64,000 bases of DNA from PALSA-612 sp963776375 (GCA_963776375.1 CAVZMF010000001.1:124001-188000); one strand, 5' to 3'. Positions 1-9,873 are shown, numbered from the stretch's first letter. The notes: generated from the sequence alone by a model not told the origin. Numbers and translations: made by a program.

Positions 1-389
1 TCGAAGACATCGGCTCCGACCCGGGCACGCACCTCCTCCGGCGTCATCGCTCGGTGGAGCCCCAGCGCCGTGACGACCGTCACGGCCTCCGGTCCGACGC
101 CGCCCTCTTCGAGCTCGGACAGGACGGTCGGAAGCATTTCCGCCACCGGCGTCGGCCTGCTGTCGTCGTCGATGACGACCGCGACCCGCGCTCCCGGCTT
201 CGCGAGATCGGCGAGCGGACGGGCGCCGATGGGCGAGCGGAGCGCGGAGCGGACCGCGGCGCCCACGTCGTCGACGGGCGCCGACGGCGCCGGAGTGAAG
301 ATCCCCCGCAGGTCCCAGGTCGGGGGCAGCTCGAGCGCGAGCCGTCGCGCTCCCCACGTCAGTTGCACGGGGTCGGCGGCGATGCTCAT
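1..389 (-). CDS. LarA-like (DUF2088) protein, N-terminal part
   Basis: This reading frame starts at an ATG at 389 and runs off the left edge, giving about 129 residues. It resembles the N-terminal domain of the lactate racemase LarA / DUF2088 family: a nucleotide-binding-like strand followed by DDSRPTP, then GLHRAMTPEEV, which matches the conserved G-x-H-R-x-M-T-x-E-E segment of the family. LarA itself is a nickel-pincer racemase, but many family members near sugar genes act on unknown 2-hydroxy acids, so the substrate is not assigned. The start overlaps the stop of the upstream membrane protein gene (ATGA), so the two are probably co-transcribed and translationally coupled. Confidence 0.75.
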   Translation of the reverse strand, partial: MSIAADPVQLTWGARRLALELPPTWDLRGIFTPAPSAPVDDVGAAVRSALRSPIGARPLADLAKPGARVAVVIDDDSRPTPVAEMLPTVLSELEEGGVGPEAVTVVTALGLHRAMTPEEVRARVGADVF

Positions 390-1051
390 CGCACGTCGCT
401 GCCCTCGGCGGCCCGGGAGCGCCGCACGATCGCGACCAACGCCAGCGCCGCGAGGGTCGATCCGGCGAGCCCCAGGGCGAGGTCGCCGAGCGTATCCGTG
501 TACGCCGTCGACAGCTCGCGTGAGTGCCGGATGAAGGTCACGTACTCCAGCAGCTCCCAGACGATCGCGGTCACGGCGCCGAAGCCCACGGCCAGCCCGA
601 ACGTGACTGCGCTTCCGAAGGGACGGCGGATCAGGAGCATTCCGAAGCCGGCCGTGAGAAGTGCCCAGTTGACCAGATGGTTGGCGTCGTCCCACCACCA
701 GATCGTGTCGTAGAGGTTCAGCGCGTTTCCGGCCGTGTCGATCAGGAAGGGGAGCGCGACAAGTATGTCGAGCTCGTACGGGAAGGGCACCGGGCGCCGT
801 CTGTTCACGAACCACCAGCCCACGGGCACGACCACAATGGCCAACGGGTACGTGAGCGCCCGCCCGGCCATCGCCTTGCCGTGGAACTGGGGCAGGTCCG
901 GACTGGCGACGGCGAAGAGGAGGAGCGCGATCAGGGCGGCCTTGACGGCCAGATCGACGGCGAGCGCCCAGCGACGCTCGGGCGGCCACCCGGCGCCGAA
1001 AACGGTGATCGCCGGCCGACGCACCGCGCGGACGTGCGGGTTTTCCAGCAT
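386..1051 (-). CDS. DUF2238 (YjdF-like) integral membrane protein
   Basis: The 221-residue product has about five or six hydrophobic segments. The stretch around residues 95-130, with D-I-L-V-A-L-P-F and then W-W-D-D-A-N-H-L-V-N-W, and the late DTLGDLALGLAGS motif are typical of the DUF2238/YjdF family of inner-membrane proteins, whose biochemical role is unknown. The acidic and histidine residues at membrane borders (WWWDDANH) could bind metal, but that is a guess. Its stop overlaps the ATG of the LarA-like gene, indicating one transcription unit on the minus strand. About 130 bases separate it from the divergent OsmC gene. Confidence 0.7.
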   Translation of the reverse strand: MLENPHVRAVRRPAITVFGAGWPPERRWALAVDLAVKAALIALLLFAVASPDLPQFHGKAMAGRALTYPLAIVVVPVGWWFVNRRRPVPFPYELDILVALPFLIDTAGNALNLYDTIWWWDDANHLVNWALLTAGFGMLLIRRPFGSAVTFGLAVGFGAVTAIVWELLEYVTFIRHSRELSTAYTDTLGDLALGLAGSTLAALALVAIVRRSRAAEGSDVR

Positions 1052-1183
1052 CGGTGGTTGCCGCCTCCTACGGCCTGCCGACTATCGCCGCCAACGGCGC
1101 GAAGAGCATCCGGGCGCGCGCTGACCGAGGGTGCCGCGATCTACTGATGCGGGCCGTCGCGCACACTGGCAGGCTGGGCAGCG

Positions 1184-1636
1184 ATGCCCACGGAGATCAA
1201 GACACATCGGTTCCCGGTCGGGGTTCGCTGGCTGAACGGCCGGGTCACCTGCGCCGCCGTGGACGGCAAGCCCGAGTTGACGGTGGCGACGCCGCCCGAG
1301 TTCCGGGGCGGAGTCGAAGGCGTCTGGAGCCCTGAGGATTTGCTCGTTGCTTCCGTCGCGACGTGTTTCACGGTCACGCTGGTCTCGATCGCGGAGCGGC
1401 GAGGTCTGCCGCTACGGGCGCTCGGCGTGCACGGCACGGGTGCGGTGACCCAGAGGCTCGACGGACGGTTCGGCTTCACCGAAATCGAGCTCGACGTCGT
1501 GGTTGCAACCGATCCAGGCTTCGAGTCGGAGGTGCAAGACGCCGCGGAGGCCGCGGAGCGTTCGTGCCTGGTCGCCGCATCACTCGACCTACCTGTCCGA
1601 GTCGCGGTCGACGTTCGGGCCGCAGCTGCGGCGTGA
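1184..1636 (+). CDS. OsmC/Ohr family peroxiredoxin-like protein
   Basis: The product is 150 residues, the usual size for OsmC-like proteins. These reduce organic hydroperoxides with a reactive cysteine pair. Both expected cysteines are present: Cys61 in the A-T-C-F-T helix and Cys128 in E-R-S-C-L-V. The typical beta-rich N-terminal half and the P-E-D-L-L-V-A-S segment just before Cys61 are also visible. The gene stands alone between the divergent membrane-protein operon and the convergent beta-glucosidase gene. The ATG at 1184 follows a purine-rich stretch. A role in peroxide defence is inferred from the family; its physiological reductant cannot be read from the window. Confidence 0.85.
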   Translation: MPTEIKTHRFPVGVRWLNGRVTCAAVDGKPELTVATPPEFRGGVEGVWSPEDLLVASVATCFTVTLVSIAERRGLPLRALGVHGTGAVTQRLDGRFGFTEIELDVVVATDPGFESEVQDAAEAAERSCLVAASLDLPVRVAVDVRAAAAA

Positions 1637-1671
1637 AGGAAGCGGCGAGGCCAAACTACCGAGGCCGTTGC

Positions 1672-3153
1672 TCACTTCTTGCGGTGATCGTCGTGTGCGA
1701 CGTAGTAGAGCGCGTGCGCGGCGTGAGCTTCGGCCTTGATGCGTGTCCGCACTACGGCCCCTCCGCCATCGGCCGCCCGCGCGCCGCGGCGGCCGTTCCC
1801 GCACCTTCTGCAGCTCTGCCTCGCGATCAGGTCTCGGTAGCGCTGGTAGCTCGCCTTCGGCACGCGCCGGAGGGTCTCGAAGTCGACGTAGACGATTCCG
1901 AATCGCTTCGAATACCCGAACGCCCACTCGAAGTTGTCGAGCAAGGACCAGAGGAAGTAGCCGTGGACCGGGACGCCGTGCTCGATCGCCCGAGCGATCG
2001 CGGCAACGTGGCGCTCGACATAGAGCGCGCGCTCAGGGTCGTCGACGGAGTCGCCCTGAAGCTCGTCTGCGTATGCGGCCCCGTTCTCCGTGACCACGAT
2101 CGGCACGGGCTCGTACTCGTCGCGTAGCCGGACGAGCAGCTCGAAGAGGCCGTTCGGGTAGACCTCCCAGCCCATCGCGGTCCGCTCCGCCTCGTTCTCG
2201 ACGACGATCGGCCTCCCGACGGCGTCGGCACGAACGACGTTGCGGGTGTAGTAGTTGATGCCGAGGAAGTCGATGCCCGCCGCGATCGTCTGCAGGTCGC
2301 CGTCCTCGACCGGAGGTGCGAGCGGGTGGAACCACTCGAGCGTGTCCTCCGGATAGTGCCCGCGCAGCACTGGGTCGAGGATCCATCGGTTCCTGTAGCC
2401 GTCCATCCGCCGGACGGCCTCGGCATCCGCCTCGCAGTCGGTCAGCGGGTGGAAGGCGACGAGGTCGACCGCGACGCCGACCTGCGCACACGGCACCGTC
2501 CGGCGGAGCACATCGACGGTGAGGCCGTGTGCGAGCAGGACATGGTGCGCGGCGGCGAGGGCGTCGAGCTTGCACGTTCTGCCGGGTGCGTGCTCACCGG
2601 TGCCGTACCCGAGCCACGCGACGATCCAGGGCTCGTTGACGGTGATCCAACGGGTCACACGGTCGCCCAGCCGCCCGGCGACGATCTCGGCGAACTCGGC
2701 GAAGCGCGCGGCCGTCTCCCGCCTGGGCCATCCCCCCGCGTCCTCCAGCGCCTGCGGCAGGTCCCAGTGGTAGAGCGTCACGACGGGCTCGATGCCCGCA
2801 CCGAGGAGATCGTCGACGTAGCGGTCGTAGAAGTCGAGCCCGGGCTGGTTTACGCGGCCGCTCCCTTCGGGGAGGACGCGCGGCCAGGCAATCGAGAACC
2901 GGAATGCGTTCGCGCCGAGTTCGCGCAGAAGTCGGATGTCGCCCTGATAGCGGTGGTAGGCATCGCACGCGACGGCGCCGGTATCACCGTTCCACACGGC
3001 GCCGGGAACGGTGCAGAAGCGATCCCAGATGCTCTCGCCTCGGCCGTCCTCGTCCACTGCCCCTTCGACCTGATACGCGGCAGCGGCGGCTCCCCACAGA
3101 AAATCAGCCGCGAACACGAGATCATTCTCGGCCCGCGCGCGATCGACGCACAT
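1672..3153 (-). CDS. GH1 beta-glucosidase
   Basis: This 493-residue protein is a glycoside hydrolase family 1 retaining enzyme that cleaves terminal beta-glucosidic (or related) bonds. The N-terminal F-L-W-G-A-A-A-A-A-Y-Q-V-E-G signature is present. The acid/base glutamate is E174 in TVNEP and the nucleophile is E356 in VTENG. The HW pair near residue 129 and the C-terminal S-L-L-D-N-F-E-W motif line the glycone site. No signal peptide is seen, so it should act in the cytoplasm on imported oligosaccharides. The catalytic domain ends near residue 446; the remaining 47 residues are an Arg/Ala/Cys-rich tail unlike the family and may be a real extension or an unseen frameshift. It is divergent from an Opp-type transporter that probably supplies its substrate. 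Confidence 0.93.
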   Translation of the reverse strand: MCVDRARAENDLVFAADFLWGAAAAAYQVEGAVDEDGRGESIWDRFCTVPGAVWNGDTGAVACDAYHRYQGDIRLLRELGANAFRFSIAWPRVLPEGSGRVNQPGLDFYDRYVDDLLGAGIEPVVTLYHWDLPQALEDAGGWPRRETAARFAEFAEIVAGRLGDRVTRWITVNEPWIVAWLGYGTGEHAPGRTCKLDALAAAHHVLLAHGLTVDVLRRTVPCAQVGVAVDLVAFHPLTDCEADAEAVRRMDGYRNRWILDPVLRGHYPEDTLEWFHPLAPPVEDGDLQTIAAGIDFLGINYYTRNVVRADAVGRPIVVENEAERTAMGWEVYPNGLFELLVRLRDEYEPVPIVVTENGAAYADELQGDSVDDPERALYVERHVAAIARAIEHGVPVHGYFLWSLLDNFEWAFGYSKRFGIVYVDFETLRRVPKASYQRYRDLIARQSCRRCGNGRRGARAADGGGAVVRTRIKAEAHAAHALYYVAHDDHRKK

Positions 3154-3254
3154 CCGAAGTTTTCCACGGCGGCTGTCAGTGCCGCCCCCGATGACCTTCA
3201 GGGAGCACGGAGCGAAGGTTCGTGCACATACATCCGTGCCCGTGGCGCCTAGAG

Positions 3255-3275
3255 CCGGGAAGGCACGTTTCCCGG
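3255..3275. promoter_or_regulatory. Inverted repeat upstream of the Opp-type operon
   Basis: CCGGGAA at 3255-3261 is mirrored by TTCCCGG at 3269-3275 around a 7-base spacer. It lies in the 166-base divergent interval between the GH1 gene and the binding-protein gene, about 45 bases before the latter's ATG. It could be an operator for a sugar-responsive regulator or a leader hairpin; nothing in the window identifies the factor. Confidence 0.35.
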
Positions 3276-3319
3276 TCCCTTCGGGCCGCCACGGAGGTCA
3301 CGAGAGGAGAGTGACATCC

Positions 3320-5043
3320 ATGTCCAGGCAGTGGAAGGGGGTAAGCGCCGGGGCGGTAGCTCTCGCGGTAGCTGTCGGACTGGCGCTCGGCGTGTCGAGC
3401 GCCGGCGCCGGACAGCAAGCCCTGCCCCGCGCGCAAACCCTCTACATGAGCGGGAACCAGTGGTCGCCGAACACCGACCTCAACCCCGCGAAGAACTGGG
3501 ACTACATCACCGGACTCGTCGGCTTCGCGTACGAGACGCCGTTCCGTTACAACGCGATGACCGACACGTTCATCCCGTGGCTGGCGACAGGCGGCAAGTG
3601 GACGTCTGCCCACCAGTACGTCATGACGATCCGCCCGAACGTCAAGTGGAGTGACGGCGTCGCCATGACGGCCAAGGACGTGGCCTACAGCTTCAACATC
3701 CTGAAGATCGCCACCCACCCGCAGCATCCGCTGTGGCAGGACACGGGGCTGACGAACGTCAAGGCGGTCGGGAAGACCGTCGTGTTCACGTTCGCCGGCA
3801 AGCCCGGCCGTCCAGGAGTTCGACTTCTACCGGTTCAACGTCGCGGTGGTGCCGCAGCACGTCTTCAGCCACTACAGCAAGACCGACATCACGACCGGGC
3901 AACCTCGGTGACACGAGCAAGCTCGTCGGAACCGGCCCGTACCTCTACAAGGCGGGTGTCGGGGCGGCATCGGAGACAGTCCAGTGGGTGCGCAACCCGA
4001 ACTGGTGGGCGATCAAGGCGCTGCACCTGAAGGTGACGCCGAAGTACATCGTCGACATCAAGAACGGGACGAACGCGGCGGCGCTCTCGAACCTGCTCGC
4101 CGGGAACATCGACCTGTTCAACAACTTCGCCCCGAAGTCGGCGATCCAGGGCAAGTTCAAGACCTACTTCAACGTGGCGCCGTACCACCTCGGGGCGAAC
4201 ACCACCTGGCTCTTCCCGAACACGACGAAGAAGCCGCTCGACGACAGGCAGTTCCGGAAGGCCCTCGCGTTCTCGATCAACATGGGCCAGATCATCGCCA
4301 AGTCGTACCAGGGCCTCGTGAACAAGGCGAGCCCGACCGGACTCCTGCCGATCTGGTCGAAGTGGATCGACAAGACCGTCGTCAAGCAGTACGGCTTCTC
4401 GTACAACGCGGCGAAGGCGAAGGCGCTCCTCGCAGCCGCCGGCTACAAGGACGTGAACAACGACGGCTACGTCGAGAACAAGGACGGCTCGAAGATCAAC
4501 CTGTCCCTCGTCGTCCCGAACGGGTGGTCGGACTGGATGACCGCAATCCAGGTCGTCGCCGACAGCGCGAAGCAGGTCGGGATCAAGATCACTCCCGGCT
4601 ATCCCGAGTACGGCACGATGACCGACGACCGCGGCCACGGCAGGTACGACCTGCTGCTCGGCAACGACCGGCAGTGGAGCAACACGCCGTGGACGTACTA
4701 CCAGTACATCTACCAGCTGCCGATCCTGGACAACCAGGCGACCGCGAACTACGAGCGGTTCTCGGATCAGACCTCCTGGAACCTGACGCAGCAGCTGAAC
4801 CGGACCTCCTCGAGCAACGTCGAGGCCTACCAGTCCGTCATGTCTCAGCTGGAGAAGCGGTTCCTGCAGAATCTCCCGGCGATTCCGCTCTGGTACAACG
4901 GAATGTGGTCGATGGTCAACACGCAGAACTGGACGAACTGGCCGTCGAACAAGGGTGTCCACTACACGCCGGTCTCCTGGCGGAACTACTGGCAGATGAC
5001 GAGCATCGACATGCTCACGCATCTGAAGGCCGCCGGCAGCTAG
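3320..5043 (+). CDS. Opp/Dpp-type ABC transporter substrate-binding protein (two frameshifts)
   Basis: This is a family 5 extracellular solute-binding protein (SBP_bac_5). The chosen ATG at 3320 follows a GGAGA site and opens a Sec signal peptide: M-S-R-Q-W-K then a long hydrophobic stretch ending in an Ala/Gly-rich cleavage region. The mature part shows the expected I-R-P-N-V-K-W-S-D-G-V-A-M-T-A-K-D-V-A-Y-S segment and a typical C-terminal lobe. The reading frame changes twice by +1, at about 3806 (after FTFAGKP) and about 3898 (before NLGDTSKLVG); the 30 residues between are read only in the third frame. Each is explained by one extra base, so sequencing or assembly error is likelier than a dead gene. 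The GH1 and GH130 neighbours suggest an oligosaccharide ligand rather than a peptide. Confidence 0.85.
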
Positions 5044-5067
5044 TAGCGGACTAGCACGCATGACCCA

Positions 5068-5106
5068 GCGACACCCCTTCCGGTCACGAGCCGGAAGGGG
5101 TGTCGC
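5068..5106. terminator. Perfect 16-bp hairpin between binding-protein and permease genes
   Basis: The left arm at 5068-5083 and right arm at 5091-5106 are exact reverse complements (16 bp, core ACACCCCTTCC) around the 7-base loop TCACGAG. It sits 25 bases after the binding-protein stop and 34 bases before the permease ATG. There is no T-tract, so it is more likely a partial terminator or an mRNA-stabilising element that keeps binding-protein mRNA above permease mRNA. Confidence 0.7.
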
Positions 5107-5139
5107 CCCTACCGGGAGAGAGACGAGACAGGGGTCTGG

Positions 5140-6130
5140 ATGACGCGGTACCTGGCACGCAAGCTCCTGATCTACGCGCTCACGTTCTGGGCGGCGGTGA
5201 CGATCGACTGGGCGATTCCCGCGCTTCATGCCGGGTGATCCGGTCGAGCGGCTGCTCTCGCGCATGCAGGCCCAGCCGGGCTCGGAGCACGCGCTGACCG
5301 GCTACTACTCGCAGGCGTTCGGCTTCGACGTGCCGATCTGGAAGCAGTACCTCAACTTCTGGGCCGCGCTCTTCCAGGGAGACCTCGGCCGCAGCATCGC
5401 CAACTTCCCGACCTCGGTCTGGGAGCTGATCTGGGGCGCCCTCCCCTACACGCTCGCGCTGCTCGTGCCCGCGATCCTGCTCAGCTTCTGGGCGGGGAAC
5501 AAGGTCGGCGCGATGGCCGCGCGCCGGAAGGTGCTCGACAACTCGGTCCTGCCCGCCGGGTACGTCCTGACGGCCACGCCGCAGATGTGGCTCGGCATCG
5601 TCCTCGTCTGGGTCTTCGCCTCGATCTTCGCCATCTTCCCGGTCTCCGGCGCCTACAGCCTCGACCTCCAGCCGGAATGGTCGCTCGAGTTCGCGGGCAG
5701 CTTCCTCTACCACTGGTTCCTGCCGTTCTGCGCCCTCTTCCTCGTCGCCTTCGGCGGCTGGGCGATCGGGATGCGGAACATGATCATCTACGAGCTCGAG
5801 AGCGACTACGCGAGCTACCTCGCCGCCCTGGGCGCGCCGACGAAGCTCGTCCGCAAATACGCCTACCGGAACGCGCTCCTCCCCCAGATCACGGGCCTCG
5901 CCCTGGCGCTCGGCGCGGTGGTCTCGGGAGCGATCGTCGTCGAGATCGTCTTCTCCTATCCCGGGCTCGGGACGCTGACGCTGAGCGCGATCCAGAACCG
6001 CGACTACTTCCTCATCCAGGGCATCTTCCTCTTCCTGATCGTCGCCGTCCTGATCGCCAACCTCATCATCGACATCGCCTACGTCCTCATCGACCCGCGG
6101 ACGCGGATCGGCATGCAGGGAGGCGCGTGA
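5140..6130 (+). CDS. Opp/Dpp-type ABC permease, DppB-like (one frameshift)
   Basis: This is the first membrane subunit of the importer, a BPD_transp_1 protein with about six transmembrane helices. The ATG at 5140 gives M-T-R-Y-L-A-R-K-L-L-I-Y, the standard DppB start with a first helix. The frame breaks at about 5220 by one extra base, and the protein resumes as R-F-M-P-G-D-P-V-E-R-L, the conserved sequence after helix 1. The cytoplasmic EAA-like loop that contacts the ATPase is seen as Y-L-A-A-L-G-A-P-T-K-L-V. The stop at 6128-6130 overlaps the next ATG. A start at the internal ATG 5228 would lose helix 1, so the upstream start with a frameshift is preferred. Confidence 0.83.
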
Positions 6131-7039
6131 TGGCCGCGACCGCACCCGCCCAGATCGCCGCCGAGGAAACCGCGCAGCCGGCCGCGACCCGCCCGCCGCG
6201 CTCCGAGTTCGTCCACTTCGCGCTGCACAACTGGAAGTTCGTCGCCGGGCTCGGCGTCGTCTGCTTCTTCCTCCTGCTCGCGCTCTTCGGTCCGTACCTC
6301 ACCTCCCACGCGCCGCTCGCGTTCGACGGGCCGGTCGACGCGCGGCCGTCGTCGGAGTACTGGTTCGGCACGACCTCGTTCGGGCAGGACGTCTTCGCGC
6401 AGTTCGTGAACGGCCTGCGGGCGGCGTTCCTCGTCGGCGTCGTCGGCGGCGGCCTCGCGTGGATGCTCGGCTCCGTCGTCGGCTTCACCGCCGGCTACCG
6501 CGGCGGGTGGGTCGACGACGTGCTCAACATGCTCACGAACGTCGTGCTCGTGATCCCGACGCTGGCGATCCTGATCATCGTCGCCGCCTACGTGGACGTG
6601 CACAGCTACGTGACGGAGGCGATCCTGATCGGCCTCACGTCGTGGCCCTGGGCCGCCCGTGCGGTGCAGGGCGCAGACCTTCTCGCTGAAGACCCGGGAG
6701 TTCGTCGACGTCGCGCGCCTGAGCGGCCGGACCACCCGGCAGATAATCGCCACGGAGATCGCCCCGAACATGAGCTCGTACCTGTTCATGATGTTCATCC
6801 TCCTGTTCGGAGGCGCGATCCTGATCGGCGCGTCGCTCGACTTCCTCGGGCTGGGGCCGTCGACCTCGGTGTCGCTCGGGCTGATGATGAACAACGCCTT
6901 CCTCTCGAGCGCGCTGCTGCTCGGCTCCTGGTGGTGGTTCCTGCCGCCGGGGATCGGGATCATCGCCGTCGTCGGCGGTCTCTACGTGATGAACGTCGGT
7001 CTCGACGAGATCTTCAACCCGAAGCTGAGGGAGGTGTAG
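6130..7039 (+). CDS. Opp/Dpp-type ABC permease, DppC-like (one frameshift)
   Basis: This is the second permease subunit. An N-terminal cytoplasmic segment rich in Ala/Pro precedes helix 1 (F-V-A-G-L-G-V-V-C-F-F-L-L-L-A). The D-A-R-P-S-S-E-Y-W-F-G-T-T-S-F-G-Q-D segment is the family hallmark (usually H-x-L-G-T-D-x-x-G-R-D) just before the transport domain. One extra base at about 6667 moves the frame between W-P-W-A-A-R-A-V and R-A-Q-T-F-S-L-K; after it come the EAA loop (F-V-D-V-A-R-L-S-G) and the last helices. Its ATG overlaps the stop of the DppB-like gene, and its stop overlaps the GTG of the ATPase gene (TAGTG), giving tight coupling. Confidence 0.83.
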
Positions 7040-8014
7040 TGAGCCTCCGCGTCGACGGCCTGACGGTCTACTACCAGTCCCTCCGCGGCGACGTCAAAGC
7101 CGTGGACGGCGCCACGTTCGAGATCGAGGACGGCGAGATCATGGGCCTCGCGGGGGAGTCCGGGTGCGGGAAGTCGACGCTCGGCAAGAGCCTTGTCCGC
7201 CTGGATGCGCGCATGCGGTATATCGACGGTCACGTCACGCTCGACGGCGGGGAGCTCCCGATCTGGGACGACCGGGCGATGAACGCCTTCCGGTTCAAGC
7301 AGGTCTCGATCATCCCGCAGTACGCGCTCAGTGCCCTCAACCCGACGCGGCGCATCGGGAGGATGGTCACCGAGCTCCTCGCCTCGCGAGACGTGCACGC
7401 TGGACGAGGTGCTGCCCGAGCTCAGGCGTCGCCTCGACCTCGTCGGACTTCCCCGAGACGTGCTGGAGCGCTTCCCGATCGAGCTCTCGGGAGGGATGAA
7501 GCAGCGCGTGGTGATGGTGCTCTCATCGCTCCTCGACCCGTCGCTTCTCATCGCCGACGAGGTGACATCCGCCCTCGACGTGTCGACGCAGCGTGCCGTC
7601 GCCGAGCTGCTCGTCGAGTTCCGTGATCGCGGCTTCGTCAAGAGCATGATCGTGATCACCCACGACCTCTCCGTCCTGTACCAGATGGCGGACACGGTGC
7701 TGGTCATGTACGCGGGCAAGCTCGCCGAGAAGTTGCCCGCCGAGGAGGTCGTCGACGCCGCGCAGCACCCCTACACGCAGCTGCTGGTCGCGACCCTGCC
7801 CGAGGTGGGCGTCCGCTTCTCGGAACGGCGACTCCACGGCATTCCAGGACGTCCGCCGTCCCTGCTCGAACCGCCCGGCGGGTGCCGCTTCAGGGCCCGC
7901 TGCCCGCTGGCGTTCTCGAAGTGCGCGGAGGAGCCGCCGTTCACGGAGGTCTCCCCCGGCCGCTCCGCCGCCTGCTGGAAGGTCGCTCTCGAGCGAGAGG
8001 TGGCCGCGTGCTGA
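7039..8014 (+). CDS. Opp/Dpp-type ABC ATPase, DppD/OppD-like (one frameshift)
   Basis: This is one of two ATPases that drive the importer. Walker A is G-E-S-G-C-G-K-S-T, the ABC signature is L-S-G-G-M-K-Q-R, Walker B is L-L-I-A-D-E-V-T-S-A-L-D-V, and the switch histidine is in V-I-T-H-D. The C-terminal oligopeptide/dipeptide domain with four cysteines (GGCRFRARCP, then FSKC and AACW) is the [4Fe-4S]-type tail common in OppD/DppD. The frame shifts by one base at about 7388, between T-E-L-L-A-S-R and T-L-D-E-V-L-P-E-L. Translation begins at a GTG that overlaps the permease stop. It overlaps the next ATPase gene by 7 bases. Confidence 0.85.
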
Positions 8015-8878
8015 AGGTCGACACCTGCTGCAAGACCTATCGCATGGGTGCGTTCGGCGGCTCGCAGCTCCTGGCCGTCAGCAACGTGAGCTTCGACGTG
8101 GGGCCGGGCGAGGTCGTGGCGCTGATCGGCGAGAGCGGCAGCGGGAAGTCGACCATCGGCCGGATGATCCTCCGGCTCCTGCGGGTCGACGCCGGCAGCA
8201 TCACGTTCGACGGCGTCGACATCTCCACGCTCGAGGGGCGGAAGCTCAAGGAGTACTACGCGCAGGTCCAGGGTGTCTTCCAGGATCCGTTCAGCTCGTA
8301 CAACCCGATCTTCAAGTCGGACCGGGTGTTCACCATGCTCCGGCGCCAGTACTTTCAACGGCTCGGCGACGCCGAGTGGCGCGACAAGCTCGAAGTCGCG
8401 CTCGAGGCGGTGAGCCTCGACTCCCGCCGACGTTCTCGGCAAGTACCCGCATCAGCTGAGCGGCGGCCAGCTCCAGCGCCTGCTGGTCGCGCGCGCGCTG
8501 CTGCTCGAGATCAAGCTGCTCGTGGCCGACGAGATCATCAGCATGCTCGACGCCTCGACCCGCATCGACGTGCTGAACCTCCTCGGCGACCTCAAGGCCC
8601 GCGGGCTCGGCATCCTCTTCATCACACACGACCTCTCGCTCGGCAACTACATCAGCGACCGGACGATGATCCTCAGACGCGGCCGCGTCGTCGAACTCGG
8701 GCCGACGACGCTCGTCTTCGGCGACCCGCGCCACCCGTACACGCAGACGCTCCTCGCTTCCGTGCCCCAGCTCCACCGCAAGTGGAGCGGCAGCGCGAAG
8801 GACAGCGGATCGCCGCACAGCGTCGACGGCCCGCTCGTCGACGTCGGCGACGGACACCTCGTCGCGGAGGTCGCGTGA
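8008..8878 (+). CDS. Opp/Dpp-type ABC ATPase, DppF/OppF-like (one frameshift)
   Basis: This second ATPase starts at the GTG at 8008 (V-L-K-V-D-T-C-C-K-T-Y), overlapping the preceding stop. Walker A is G-E-S-G-S-G-K-S-T; the Q-loop region reads Q-G-V-F-Q-D-P-F-S-S-Y-N-P, a classic OppF sequence. One extra base at about 8425 shifts the frame, after which the signature L-S-G-G-Q-L-Q-R, Walker B L-L-V-A-D-E-I-I-S-M-L-D and the F-I-T-H-D switch follow. It pairs with the OppD-like protein as a heterodimer. The stop at 8876-8878 overlaps the GTG of the GH130 gene, tying transport to sugar cleavage in one transcript. Confidence 0.85.
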
Positions 8879-9873
8879 GCGGGATCCCCTGGGAGGAGAG
8901 GCCGCCCGGCACGGACGGGGTCCTGTGGCGGTCGAGCCGAAACCCCATCGTCACCCGCGAAGGCGTTCCGCGTGCCAACAGCATCTTCAACTCGGCCGTC
9001 GTGCCGTTCCGCGACGGCTACGCCGGCGTCTTCCGTGTCGACGACACGTGCCGCACGATGAACATCCACGCGGGCAGGAGCGTCGACGGCATCGAGTGGG
9101 AGATCGAGCCCGAGCCGATCGTCTTCGAGCCGGCCGACTCGCGGGTGGTCGCGATCCAGGGACCGTTCGAGCACGCCTACGACCCGCGCGTCACCTGGCT
9201 GGAGGACCGTTTCTACCTCACATGGTGCAACGGCTACCACGGGCCGACGATCGGCCTCGCCTACACCGACGACTTCGAGACCTTCCACCAGCTCGAGAAT
9301 GCATTCCTGCCGTTCAACAGGAACGGCGTGCTCTTTCCACGAAAGATCGACGGCAGCTACGCATTGCTCAGCCGTCCGAGCGACGACGGGCACACCGCCT
9401 TTGGCGACATCTTCTATTCGCAGAGTCCTGACCTGATCCACTGGGGCCGACACCGGCACGTGATGGGCCCGATCCGGTTCACGTGGCAGTCGACGAAGGT
9501 CGGCGCCGGTCCAACACCGATCGAGACCGACGCCGGCTGGCTCCTCCTCTACCACGGCGTCCTCACCTCGTGCAACGGCTTCGTCTACTCGACGGGTGTC
9601 GCCCTGTGTGACCTCGAGGAGCCGTGGGAGGTCCTCTCTCGGGGTCCGGATTACCTGCTGTCGCCGCGAGCTCCGTACGAGCAGGTAGGCGACGTTCCGA
9701 ATGTCGTCTTCCCCTGCGCCGCCCTCGTCGACGAGGAGCTCGACAGGCTGACGATCTACTACGGTGCCGCGGACACCGTCGTCTGCTTGGCCCATGGCCG
9801 GCTGTCCGAAGTACTCGAATTTGCACGGACCGGTGAGATGGGAAGACCCTCGGCTGGTCTGGGAGGTCGTTAG
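8875..9873 (+). CDS. GH130 family glycoside phosphorylase
   Basis: The 332-residue product matches glycoside hydrolase family 130, inverting phosphorylases (some hydrolases) that act mainly on beta-mannosides. Family features are the N-R-N-P-I-V-T-R-like start of the five-bladed propeller, N-S-I-F-N-S-A-V near residue 38, the D-P-R-V-T-W segment near residue 102 carrying the catalytic aspartate, and later blades with G-W-L-L-L-Y-H-G. It lacks a signal peptide, so it should split imported disaccharides with phosphate in the cytoplasm. Translation starts at a GTG overlapping the ATPase stop. Its operon position with an Opp-type importer, opposite a GH1 gene, suggests a beta-linked manno- or gluco-oligosaccharide. 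It converges with glnS, overlapping by 4 bases. Confidence 0.85.
   Translation: MSGIPWEERPPGTDGVLWRSSRNPIVTREGVPRANSIFNSAVVPFRDGYAGVFRVDDTCRTMNIHAGRSVDGIEWEIEPEPIVFEPADSRVVAIQGPFEHAYDPRVTWLEDRFYLTWCNGYHGPTIGLAYTDDFETFHQLENAFLPFNRNGVLFPRKIDGSYALLSRPSDDGHTAFGDIFYSQSPDLIHWGRHRHVMGPIRFTWQSTKVGAGPTPIETDAGWLLLYHGVLTSCNGFVYSTGVALCDLEEPWEVLSRGPDYLLSPRAPYEQVGDVPNVVFPCAALVDEELDRLTIYYGAADTVVCLAHGRLSEVLEFARTGEMGRPSAGLGGR

Noticed and set aside
1672..1815. Separate small gene for the GH1 tail
   Set aside because: The tail is continuous with the GH1 frame and has no start codon or ribosome-binding site of its own.
5587..7626. Single long plus-strand frame spanning parts of three transporter genes
   Set aside because: It joins a shadow of the first permease to true parts of the second permease and ATPase; domain order shows separate genes with frameshifts.
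3800..8430. Programmed ribosomal frameshifting in the Opp operon
   Set aside because: No slippery heptamers or consistent downstream structures; the shifts are at unrelated places in each gene and resemble one-base insertions.
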